Assembly: GCA_013368375.1 (NCBI GenBank)
Contig: JAACJP010000009.1
Span: forward strand, 992,001-1,056,000
Source: Tricholomella constricta
Lineage: Eukaryota > Basidiomycota > Agaricomycetes > Agaricales > Lyophyllaceae
Direction: 5' to 3'
DNA length: 64,000 bases
The translations under genes and the position numbers were made by a program. How positions within the stretch are numbered: the stretch's first letter is position 1; every line of letters begins with the position of its first letter. Under the pieces are notes generated by a model that worked only from the letters and a program-made list of their open reading frames with translations, searched no databases and was not told the DNA's origin. Positions 21,996 through 32,847 of the stretch are shown piece after piece.

Positions 21996-24900
21996 TTAAT
22001 CGAAGTCAAACTCGGCCAGCTCAAATTCGGTGTCCCACATCATCTGCTCCCGTTCCATGTCAAATAAATGTCCGAAAAGCTCCTCGTTGACAACATCGAC
22101 CTCTTCCGAGTTGAGTTTAGCGAGGTCTTGAAGCTGAGGGCGCCATGTTGCTTTCATCAGCTGCAGTTCCTCGAAAACCTCGGCCTTCAGGCGAGAGCGG
22201 CGGTCCGTGGCAGTCAACTTGCTCGAGGAGAACACTCGCTCGCAGGGGACGGAGGAGGCTTGACTGGGGAGCACGTCGAGGGCGATTTGTGCGAGTGTGG
22301 GGTAGATTGCCGCGTGTCGCTATGGATTTAAAGTGGAAAGTGGTCATTAGAAAGGATAATGAAACATACCTGCCACCAGTTAACGAGATCTGTATCTCGC
22401 GTGACATCAACAGGGATAACACTGAGGTAGCGGCGCAATTCTGCCTGCCACTCCTCATCAGAATCCTGCGAAATGAGCGAGCGGCGGTGGCGGTCGAATT
22501 CGGAGAGGAATGAGTCTTGATTCTCAGTGTCGGAATCCTCGGTGACAGCTTGAGGCGACGATGTCACGCGCCTGGTTTCGGCATCGGTGCGTCGAGTTTT
22601 CCAGTAAGTTTGCATCTCGATAGAGCACAAATGAGCCAGCAGGAATTAAAGAAAAGGAGGAAACCACGTACCGCCTTTTCAACAATTTTTTGTGCCTCGT
22701 CCTGCCAGTTTCTCGCATCGAGATTTCCGTTGGCGAATTCTTCCTCTTGATCGGCCGCGCCTCCCCATGCCATCTTGATGTAGTTCAATTTGAAGTAAGG
22801 ATGCAATACTATTGGACAATAAGTTCAGTAAAGCGAAAATGCAGCGTGAAGGACTTACCGATGGCAAGAATGTACCATGGCTTGTCGTCGAATTTCGAGT
22901 AGTATTTGCTCAACTTGTCGAGGCCGTCTTGAAGCGCCGTGTGGTAGAGATGGTACTTGGGGTTTGCACGCTTTGCTTCCCAGACTGTTTGGAGATCTTC
23001 TAGTGCAGGGAGGGCACGGTATAGAGTCGGCTGTTGCTCAGCGGAGAAATGATGTAGCACGCGATTTGAGTCCTTGAAACAGATCGGTACTTACAAGACA
23101 ATGCGAGCAGGATCAAATGACTTACCGCCAATAGTACCATCGCGTCCTTCACGCGCTCCCAATCCTCGGCATTCAGGGCAAATGCGCGCCAAGCTAGCTT
23201 CTTCTGAACAGATCCATTCTGTCGTATCGTGGTGATGGGGCCGTAAAGCGAATCGGCATTCATAACAAAGAGATTGATGGCCTGGTTGGCAGTAGATCAA
23301 TAAAGGGAAATTATGATAGAGAGGGCCATCAACGTACAGCACGCAACATGTACGCACGTTCGAGCATCTTGTATGCTGATCCCCATCTTGTATTGCTGTG
23401 GAGGGGAATCTTGAGCGGAGCTTTGAGATCTTCGTTGCATTTGAGTTGTAATTCCTCGAAGTATTGGATGCGTTGCCCCGATGATTGCAGCTAGATCAAT
23501 GTTACGACGGTCAGATGAGAAAAGGGTTTTGCTAATATACACTGACCTTGATTGCAAGTGTCCGAATCGTTGCGATGACATCCAGACTTCCACCGAGAAC
23601 CCGGTTATCTGGATCGCTGGGATCATATTCCCAGATGGCGCTTGCCGTCTCGAGGGCGGCAATCCGAGTGATATGGCTCATCACATCGACATTTGCAAGA
23701 TTAACTACATGCTCTAGGCATGGGAGCTGGTTTTCAGACGCGCACCACTGAGGTAAGTTCCGAAGACGATGCTGGCTTTCTATCGTAGTGCAAAATGTAT
23801 TGTTTGATGAGGTGTTGTCGAGCGTGAGTGTATGGAGCTAAACCTGACATTGATCACTGATTCAAACATATGAAATGGCAGTTCGTACCTTTGAATGTGT
23901 ACGCGACGTGATGCCAATACGGTCACATAGCCCCATAAAATAACGTCCCATGTTCGCACCAGAGTGGTTGCCATAGATAGATCGAAAGCCGACCACCTCA
24001 GATCGCAGTGTCCATTTGGCCGATTTGGAGACACTGATCCAGTGCGCGGTCATCCCTAGATACCCCTGTTTTGTGGTATCAGCCGTCCAGCCATCAGCAG
24101 TGCACGAGACCTTGCCGGGTGCTTTCTGTGGAAGGTAAGTAGTAAGTACCATATCGAGCATCAAAAGATCTTGACTTACCTCAATCGCTGCCTTCAGCTC
24201 TTTCAGGCGCTCAACGAAGGAATTATGAAGATGGTTTCGAACATCAGTTGAGGTGGGGAGATCAGCTTTCTTGGCGATAGGCCGCATCGACACAAGAACA
24301 TTGCGAAACGATATCTTATCTGCTAACATCAATGCCTGGAATCATCAGCTTATGTCAGATTTTGTTAGGTTTGCCAGCACTTGCAAACACACCTGGTTGT
24401 CGATGGCAATATGCCTGGTGACTGATGCCACCACCTCCTCGCGCGAAAATTCTTTCGGTGTCTTCGCCTTGACGAAGCCCAGCTTTGTCTGTCCGCCCTT
24501 TCCTCTTGTCGCCACCGCCTCTCTTGCTTTGATCACGTCAGGTGGGATGCATCGCTCATTGATCAAGATTCTAGGCCTCGCTGCTTGACACCGCCTCTCA
24601 TACTCGTCAAAATGGTAGCTCATTATGTGACCCCGGAGTGTGGAGTTTGCTCCCAGCAAGAAACACGCCCTCAGTGTCTTGGCTGGCCTCTTTCGGTCCT
24701 TCATCGCCTGTTCAGTGGCGGCTCTGACCCCAGTAAGTCCCAAGTCAGTATTTGCCATGTGTCGAACCATCCAAAATGCTCACGTACTTGCATACCAGGC
24801 ACCACCTCCCCTCATATGTCTTATTCACGCCCGACTCGACGAAGGACTGTTTCTCTCGGTCACCGAAGATAGTGAGGATGTCGCGGGTTCGGTCTTTCTT

Positions 24901-25460
24901 GATGGGTCGGACATTGGGGATGCCCTGGGCATGGTCGTCATTCAGGTCCTGCCGAATAGGTGAGTCAGTATCAGTTCACCCTCGAAAGCTTGAAATCTTA
25001 CCTGCTCGATGTCGTCGTCATCTCCTACAGCACCACTCGCCTCCTCCTCAAGCTCCTCCTCCTCCTCGTCCTCCTCCTCAAGCTCCTCCTCAAGCTCCTC
25101 CTCCTCGTCCTCCTCCTCATGCTCCTCCTCCTCAAGCTCAACTGCGAGCTCGTCGTCGTCGTCACTGTCTTCAGGTTTGGATGCAGCCTTCGACTTCGCC
25201 TTCCCCTTACTGACCGACTTCGCCTTTCCCCTTCTAGTCGATGATCTCGTGTCAGTGTTGTCACCATCACGACGTGCCTTCTTTCGGATGCTTCGAAGCC
25301 TCGGTGGGTTGTCGCTGTCATCTGGGCTGTCACTGCTACTCACAACGTCCTTCTTCCTCTTCTGGGTTGTGGACCGAGTGTTTGGCTTCGTCGTCGTGGT
25401 GAGATTTTTTGACACCTTTCCTTTGATCCTAGGCTCACGAGAACTAGAACCACGCGCCAT
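21996..25460 (-). CDS. hAT transposase (multi-exon, apparently complete)
   Basis: Start ATG at 25460 and stop at 21996. Exon 1 (25003/25002-25460) encodes a basic Ser/Lys-rich head and a long Asp/Glu run coded by a GAG/GAA triplet repeat. A 53-bp intron (24949-25001) leads to a BED-type zinc finger split by a second intron: WCLVCK, then LRGHIMSYHFDEYERRC. The RNase-H core follows (SCTADGWTADTTKQGYLG, 23862-24332), then several short exons, and the dimerisation region near the C-terminus, with the typical PCERVFSSSK motif (22220-22250). Splice sites checked for the first two introns keep the frame. It catalyses excision and insertion of the element; it could still be functional. Confidence 0.85.
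25035..25140. repeat. Coding triplet repeat (CTC/TCC) in the hAT gene
   Basis: Almost uninterrupted trinucleotide repeat that encodes the Glu/Asp-rich segment of exon 1 on the minus strand. Likely length-variable. Confidence 0.85.
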
Positions 25461-25737
25461 CAGGAAAGAAGTGGGTTGGATGAGAGATGAGAAGTTGGGT
25501 AGATAATTGTATCTATCATGCATGTTATTTATGTGGGTGGATGCTCGGATGCACCACCATGTGTTGTGCATGCAGAGCATGCAGCCCTGTACAGCAGGAC
25601 ATGCTGTCTCGCTGCGTGCTTGTTTCAAGGGCTGATTTATGTAAGACTGAACATCTCGACGTGATATGTACATTTCTATTTAATTTATACTACTTTTGCC
25701 CTGGGGCCTCACTTTTTTTCATGACCATGGTCGTGTT

Positions 25738-25890
25738 GCGACCGGTTATGACCGGTTGTAACCGGTTGCCGAGGACTCGGAATTCTGCGCAACCGCAACC
25801 GCAACCGAATTTTTTGTCCTCCAACCGCAACTGGAAGTCCGGTTGCTTCCGGTTGCGGTCCGGTTAATTTTCGGTTATTTGCGGTTGGTG
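25738..25890. repeat. Right subterminal repeats of hAT
   Basis: Copies of CGACCGGTTATGACCGGTT and the shorter CAACCGCAACCG form mirror the left cluster, in the last 170 bases of the element. Confidence 0.75.
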
Positions 25891-27686
25891 CAACATGACC
25901 CTCAAACACTATCAACAAAGGAAAAGGTCGTTGGGATGACCTTTTCACTCCTCAAGCAGTGGCCTCTGGATCGAACCAGCCTCTTGATGAGGCTGCCATG
26001 GCAGTATCGGCACTGCATCAAGCGCGCCAGTTAGGAGAATCTGACGACGATTATCGTCGTCGGGCCGCGGCAGCGAAACACGAAAGAATGACTCATGAAG
26101 AGCATCTTGCGCAACCACAAGGTTCCCGATGGGCCCCTGTTAGTGAGTCTACATTAGACCCACCCACTGAGCATAAGGACACAAATTCACAACCAGCTGG
26201 CAATGAAAGTGTGCCAGCTATTCAAGTACCTACGGAGGCTAAGGATGGTCGTGTTCCATTAGCGAAAGAGTGGAACAACCGGATCGCTTACCAGCGTCTG
26301 AGAAACGCTGATCTATCACGGAGCAAGTTCACGAATTATGACGACCAAGGAGTCGTCTTTGAGGGACATATGCCTGTGGATGAGATGGCGAGGCAATGGG
26401 CCTCGCAAACTCAAGGTTCGGATGGTGGGTTGGTAACTGGACCTGGGGCCGTCGGAAAAAATAATCCGATGGCGACAGCTAACGGCCATCAAGACATGCG
26501 GGTTCGAATAAGTGAACCCGCAGAATATGCGCAGCCGCGAGCTCAGACTCGAGGCTACTCAATGCCTGCTCCGATCCGCAGGAGTCAATCAATTGCGGAT
26601 GGAATACATGCTGCCGGAGAGCAGCATAAAGCTAAGATGCATGAGCGATTGCATCAATTAATGCACGAGCGCTTGTCGGTACGACTGTCGCTTCCGGACG
26701 GGATGAAATCTCGGCGTGCGGACTCAAAGTCCATAGGCACTTATAGTGGAAGTGCAAAGTTCGGCGACCTAGAAGAATGGCTGTCGAGCCTTGTCGTTAT
26801 GCTGGCGGTGAGCCAGTTTGGAGGAGAAGAACATGACCAAGAGCGCGTTCTGATAACATCTGAGTTTCTTGATGGCGAAGCTCGAAAGTGGTACAATCGC
26901 CACGTTATACATGTGAACCGCAAGAAGCAGTTCTGGACGTTTGAAGACGTCGTACTTGGGTTGTATGACCGGTTCGTGCTGCCCTCAACCATGCAAGATG
27001 CTCGTAACGACTTCAATGCCGTTACTTACTCGGCGAGCAAAGGAATACAATGTTTATATGATGACCTTGTGGACCATGCCATGAATATGGCAGCAAGAAC
27101 GGACGATTGGACGTTCTTGGAGAAATTCCTCAAAACACTCCCGCGTGAGATGCGGAAGGCATTATTCGATGACGGGCTATCACCCGAAATCAACACGGCC
27201 CAAGAGTTCCTAGCGGTGGGCTTAGCACACCAAGCCACCCAGAAGACGGCTGATTACTTTGAGCGGAACATAACCGCTCAGCGAACTCAACCGAGTCAAA
27301 TGCGGAAACCAGATGGGGGGCGAGTAAACGCCCCACACAACAATTTCAACAGGCCTCGACGTGTGTATGGCACATTTAATGAAAAGCCATACGCCAAGCC
27401 AGCATATCAGGATCAACCTGGACGTGGAGAGCAAAAGCCCCACGTCGAAAAACCAGCGGTGAAGACGGGAGATCGTCCGCGTTACGATCAAACCAAAAAC
27501 CATGATCATCACAATCACCCTCCGGGTGAAGTGTGCTTTAATTGTGGAAAACTAGGGCATTTCGCAAAAGATTGCAAACAGCCCAAGAAACAGCGAGCGT
27601 TCCTACGGGCCACACGTACAGCGGCACCTGATGCAGCAAGTGAGGCGGACGATGAAGATACGTCTCCCGAGGACCCGGACGGATGA

Positions 27687-28283
27687 GACAATGGACGCCC
27701 TGATACAGAGGCGGACAACGAAGACGAAGGCGATGAGTTCGTAGACATGGAGGTCTACGAGAATGAATACTATGCTCAGGACGATGAGACTGAGCGTATG
27801 TTTGCAATGACAGAAGTAATTGCGTCAGAAGAATGCAATGATAAACCACCAGTTCGCAAAGTGAAAGTGCGGACGGGTAGGGACAAGATTGTTCGTCCCG
27901 TAGTTCCGATAAAGGACATGGAGTGCCTTGTCACCTACATTAACGTAGGTGGACATGAGGCTTGGACCCTCTGGGATTCCGGGAGTACGACTACCGGACT
28001 TACGCCGTCATTCGCTCAAGTGGCCGATATTCGAGTGTTCCCGCTGGAGGATCCATTAATCCTCCAGCTCGGGACTAGAGGAAGTCGGGCCACAGTAAAT
28101 TTTGGCACGACGGTGGAAGCCGCCCTTCCAGGGTTTAAAGGCAAGGTTTACATGGACCTTGCTAACTTTGATCGATACGACGTGATTATAGGCACGCCGT
28201 TTATGCGCGCAAATAACGTCGTGCTGACTTTAACCGTGACAAAGTTGTCGTCAATGGAGTCGCTACACCAGCGACTAAAGTAA
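27687..28283 (+). pseudogene. Gypsy-B protease region
   Basis: It continues in the gag frame after the TGA at 27684 with an acidic linker, then an aspartyl-protease-like segment: the TLWDSGSTTTGLT motif at about 27965-28005 and LANFDRYDVIIGTPFM at about 28155-28205. A frameshift near 28230 diverts the ending; the old frame reads on as GVATPATKVKMED and meets TGA codons that look like mutated CGA. Confidence 0.8.
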
Positions 28284-28934
28284 AAATGGAGGATACCGAT
28301 GGCTGAGCTAGACGCCATCGATCATTAGAGAAACGAAGAGAATGACTAAAAGTAACAGTAGAAGATGACGAAGATCCTGATAATGAGGGTAGGCCGATAA
28401 ACAGCCTACCGAAGGATCACCCAGCACTTCTATTATCCGATGAAGAGTTTCAAGAAACTCTTAATGAGGGGGATAAGCCACCTCCGAAGAAGAGAAAATC
28501 CCAACGACAACAGCAGAAGGCACAAAAAGAGCCTTTGAACGAACGAGCACAGATTAACGAGCCATGCAAAGAACGTCAGCGCGATAATGAAGCGCGTAAG
28601 ACGAGCGATGCCGACAAGGATATGGAATCAGAACCATATACGAATGCGAGTAATCGAGCATTTTGGGATAGACCAAATCCACATCCACAATATGAGTGGA
28701 TGTTCGACCCACGGATGCCGCAAGAGTGGAACGCAGTAATAGCGTCAATGCGGGCTCACGAAGGAAGAAATGTAGGCATGCTAGGACAAGCGTACCGAAA
28801 TCCACGGCCTGAGGAAGTATCGGGGCCAACGGAAATGAATTTTCCGGTTAACATACAACGGGCTAAACGACCGTTGTATCGGTTACCAGTGAGGGATGAG
28901 AGTGACTTTGCTCTCGTAAAACTACGAGCTAGGT
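28284..28934 (+). pseudogene. Gypsy-B linker between protease and RT
   Basis: Coding sequence of the pol polyprotein in two overlapping frames (one open at 28535-28984), rich in Lys, Arg, Glu and Gln. No enzymatic motif is visible; probably the connector before the RT. Several in-frame stops. Confidence 0.5.
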
Positions 28935-30004
28935 TTGATGTTAAACCTAGCAATAAAGACACAGCGCATATTTGCAACGGTTAACGGAAAAGGTAAGGCA
29001 CCCAATGGAGGCCTTACCGCAGAAGATTATCCACGACTTCGCCAGCAATGGCATGACGAATTCGAAGATATGGTGGGTGGTACGAAACAACAGTTACCAC
29101 CCTGGCGGGAAGTCAATCACGAGATTACTCTCATCGACGATGAGAAACAGTACCAGTACCACGCGCCGAGGTGCCCAATGTCCCTTCGCGAGGAATTCTA
29201 CGCGAAGGTCAATCGGTATACAGACTCTAAATGGTGGGAGCCTCGTTCGGTGAAGCAAGCAGCGCCGCTGCTATGTATCCCGAAAAAAGACGGCTCCCTG
29301 AGAACACCCTTGGACGCACGGCAGCGTAACGACAACACGATCAAGGACGTTATGCCCTTGCCAGACCAAGAAGTCATTCGCGAGGATGTTGCCAGAGGGA
29401 AGATACGATCAAAGATTGACTTAACGGATGCGTACGAACAAGTACGCATCCTCGAGAAGGACGTATACAAGACCGCCTTTGCAACGATAGCGGGAACGTA
29501 CGTTAGCAACATAATGCAGATCGGGGACTGTAATGCCCCCGCAACATTTCAACGATTAATGACGTCAATTTTTCAATTTTTCGGGACATCATTGGGAAGT
29601 TTATGCATGTATACTTGTACGACATATTCATATTCTCGAACTCCATCGAAGAACATGAAGATCATCTTCGAGTAGTGTTCGAGCGACTACGCGAACAGTC
29701 CCTTTATCTGAAGTGGAAGAAATGCGAATTGTATTCGGACCGCGTTGATTGCCTTGGTCACATTATTGACGACAAAGGAATTCACCCTGACGCTGACAAA
29801 CTGGCACGGATCCGTGACTGGAGGATACCACAGAATTACAACGATATCCAACGATTCGTTGGACTTGTTAACTATCTGGGACAGTTTCTCCCAGATATAT
29901 CTGCGTACACTGGTCCACTAATGGCGATGACCGAGAATGGGTCGCCATTTTATTGGAGACCAATTCATCAACGATGCTTTGAAATGATAAAGCATATATG
30001 CTGA
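28935..30004 (+). pseudogene. Gypsy-B reverse transcriptase (inactive)
   Basis: RT motifs follow in order: PLLCIPKKDGSLR, LTDAYEQVRI, YKTAFATI, NAPATFQRLM, then, after a one-base loss at about 29580, the active-site strand HVYLYDIFIFSN and the LGHIIDDKGIHPD thumb. The catalytic box should be YLDD; here one Asp codon is TAC (Tyr), giving YLYD, which would abolish polymerase activity. A TGA at 30002-30004 lies between RT and RNase H. Confidence 0.88.
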
Positions 30005-30922
30005 ACAACGCCAATTATTCGGCCGATTCAACCGAAGACAGGCGAACCAATTTGGATTATATGTGACGCCTCCAAGTCAGGCGTCGGTGTGATGTATGGT
30101 CAAGGACCTACATGGATCCAAGCTCAGCCGGCTGGATTCATGTCCAAAAAATTCACTAATGGACAGCAGAATTACGCTGTGCATGAACTCAAGACCTTAG
30201 CTATTCTCAAAGTGTTACTTAAGTGGGAGGATAAACTCGTGGGCTATAAAATCCACATCATTACCGACCACAAAGCCTTCGAATTCTTTAAGACCCAGGT
30301 GAATTTATCACCTAGGCAGCGTCGATGGATGGAATACATGTCGCGATTTAACTTCGACATTACCTATGTGAAAGGCGAACTGAATAAAGTCGCCGACTGT
30401 CTATCGCGATATTTCGAGAGCGATAACCATCAAGATCGTTACGACGTCCACAACTTCGTAGCTGCTGATGCTAGAATCGATCCTACTGGTGAAGATCTAC
30501 CAGTACCACGATACCATGAAATCGTGGAAAAAGTAGTTGAGATTCGAGCGATGAAAGACGTAGAAATACGTCGAAGCAAGCGTCTTCAAGAACACCAGGA
30601 GGATCGAGATGTCGAAGCTCAGATAATGGAGGCTGCGGCACCAAGTATTGCATCCGGACCATCGTCACACCCTCAGAAAAGCATGAGTCCAACCGAACGG
30701 GAACGTACGGTCAGAGATATTGTCCTCGGAAGGGACACAGTTGCTCCTCCCCCAGACAAAACGGATGAGAAGATCCGTCACGACGTTATCCTTGGATACC
30801 CAAAGGATAAACTATTTTCAGTTATTCTCGCTAACCCAACGGACTTTCGTACGTTCACCACGAAAGACAATCTCATTTGGACCACGAACACTATAAATGA
30901 TAGCGTTCTATGCATACCGTGA
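30005..30922 (+). pseudogene. Gypsy-B RNase H and linker
   Basis: In the frame following the TGA at 30002: IICDASKSGVGVM (first Asp), GQQNYAVHELKTLAI, HIITDHKAFEFF and ADCLSRYF, the Ty3/Gypsy RNase H signature series. A 200-residue linker with charged segments follows. A TGA at 30920-30922 (probably from CGA) interrupts the read into integrase. Confidence 0.88.
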
Positions 30923-32220
30923 GAACCCGAGCTCATCACGTCAATTGTTGAGCAAGCCCATAAAACTATGGGCTATTTCGGTGCCGAACGGACTACTGAA
31001 TATATTCGACGATGGTATTGGTGGCCATCACTAGCCACAACCGTGCGTACATTTTGTAAAACGTGCGAGTACTGCCAGCAGATCAAGACGTCAAATCAGA
31101 AACCGTCAGGGAAACTACACTCCCTGCCAGTACCAACTAAGCCTTGGGACTCTATCGGAATGGACTTTATCGGTCCATTTCCAGAATCAAAGGGATATAA
31201 CTATCTATGGGTAGTAATTTGTCGTATGACGAGTATGGTGCATATGATGCCCATACATATGACTATGACAGCAGCCCAATTATCATGGGTATATCTACGG
31301 GAGATCGTCAGGCTACATGGCCTGCCAAGCCTCATCGTAAGCGACCGAGATTCTAAGTTTACTTCGCGCTGGTGGCGCGAACTACATAAATTATTAGGAG
31401 CTAAGCTCCTAATGTCGACATCTTTCCATCCTCAGACGGATGGACAGACGGAGCGAGCCAATCGTAGTATTGGCCAGATATTTCGCGCCGTGGTGAGGCA
31501 TGACCAAAATGATTGGGTAGATCGTATACCCATGGCTGAGTTCGCGATAAATGCGAGTGTATCGGCTACCACCAAGTTCGCTCCATTTGAGCTGAATAGT
31601 GGATACATGCCGTCCATGTTGAAAGAGATACGCTCAGACAGCGTAATACCAAAAGGAATTCGAGAATACGCTGAACGCGCATTGCAGAACATAGCGGAGG
31701 CGCATGACGCTATAATTGAAACGCGCGTATTTCAAACGCGCGAGGCAAACAGGCGTCGATCCACTGGTCCAGAAATAAAGGGGGGTGACTTGGTATATTT
31801 ATTTACCAAGAACTTGAACCTTCCCAAGGGACGCGCCCGTAAATTATGTCCGAAATTTGTCGGGCCCTACAAAGTATTGAAGGCCATGCCAGACATGTCG
31901 AACTATACGTTGGAATTACCTACGGCGCTTCTGGAGCGTCGGACATATCGTTGTTGCGCCCATACTACGCAACAAACGATGCAATGTTTCCTAATAGAAC
32001 TCACCCGGAGCCCTATGATTTTGGGGCGCCGGATGATCACGAATGGTTTGTCGAAGAGATTTTGGGCCATAGATGGACCCAAAATAATAAAGTGGAATAC
32101 CAAGTCAGGTGGAGCCTAGGTGACACCACCTGGGAACCGCACACCAATTGTAACAAGTTAGCGGCATTGGACCGCTACTTGGAATTGCAAGGAGTGAGCA
32201 GCGCATCGAGGTTGCCGTGA
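30923..32220 (+). pseudogene. Gypsy-B integrase with chromodomain
   Basis: The zinc-binding HHCC part (HKTMGYFGAERTTEYIRRWYWWP, with CEYCQQIK), the core with GMDFIGPFP, VSDRDSKFTS and HPQTDGQTERANR (D, D, E all present) and a C-terminal GPYKVLKAM barrel are readable in frame 30968-32119. A frame change near 31930 leads to a chromodomain: VEEILGHRW, VEYQVRWSLGDTTWEP (31846-32220). Chromodomains of this type direct integration to modified chromatin. The frame change makes the copy defective. Confidence 0.88.
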
Positions 32221-32223
32221 CGA

Positions 32224-32847
32224 ACCTAGAATGTGGTGCGGTCATGTGACCACAGCGATCAGGAAAATTACATAACCATCAAAAGTTATGACAGAAGGTT
32301 AAATATGTTTTGGCGCTAGGACGCGCAACCGAATTTTCAACCAACAACCACAACATGTACCCAACCGCAGGAGCAAGCTCAAGCAACGACACAACTCGGG
32401 GCGGCGACAGCCGCACCGACTACCAAAATGTGGCCTCGGGATCGAGTCCAAAAGGGGAGGAGGTGCAGGGACGCGCGGAAAGCGCGCCCCCGCCCCCAAC
32501 AAGGGGTGAAGAGCGCGTCGAGATTACCGCGACAAACCTAGAATGTGGCGCGGTCATGTGACCACAGCGATCAGGAAAATTACATAACCATCAAAAGTTA
32601 TGACAGAAGGTTAAATATGTTTGGCGCTAGACGCGCAACCGATTTTCAACCCTTTCAACACAAACCAACATGTACCCCAGCCAAGTACCAACCTCCAGCA
32701 ACGACGCAATTTGGGGCGGCGACAGCCGCACCGACCAGCAAAATTCGAACCCAGGGCCGAGTTCAAGTGGGGAGGGAGTGCAGGGGCGCGCGGAAAATGC
32801 GCCCCCGCCCCCAACTTACATGGGCTCGCAGCCCCAATTATACCAAT
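32224..32847 (+). repeat. Direct tandem duplication, 312-bp period
   Basis: The block starting ACCTAGAATGTGG at 32224 repeats at 32536 with small differences. It spans the end of pol, the non-coding leader and the first about 50 codons of the third ORF. The first copy carries its own truncated start (ATG at about 32355, ending at 32561). Confidence 0.9.

Larger units (their letters stand above)
21666..25911 (-). mobile_element. hAT DNA transposon (4,246 bp)
   Basis: Terminal inverted repeats start TAGTGTTTGAGGGTCATGT, identical for 19 bases with one mismatch in the next two. An 8-bp target duplication and a BED-finger/hAT transposase on the minus strand complete the picture. Both ends carry clusters of ACCGGTT-type repeats. 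It disrupts the gag of Gypsy-B. Confidence 0.96.
21658..25919. repeat. 8-bp target duplication of the hAT insertion
   Basis: TCAACAAA at 21658-21665 and 25912-25919, directly flanking the element. Eight base pairs is the hallmark length for hAT. Confidence 0.97.
21099..27686 (+). pseudogene. Gypsy-B gag, split by the hAT element
   Basis: The two halves, 21099-21665 and 25920-27686, are in the same frame once the hAT and one target copy are removed. The first half has an acidic linker (ESDEDDLSDPEANEEE). The second has the capsid domain (residues FGDLEEWLSSLVVML onward, about 26760-27250) and a CCHC knuckle, CFNCGKLGHFAKDC, at 27533-27574. The upstream start is uncertain because no ATG opens the first half clearly. 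The stop TGA at 27684-27686 is followed in frame by an acidic linker leading into protease. Confidence 0.85.

Noticed and set aside
25009..25506. Plus-strand Ser-rich ORF (165 codons)
   Set aside because: Reverse reading of the triplet repeat that codes the acidic run of the hAT transposase.
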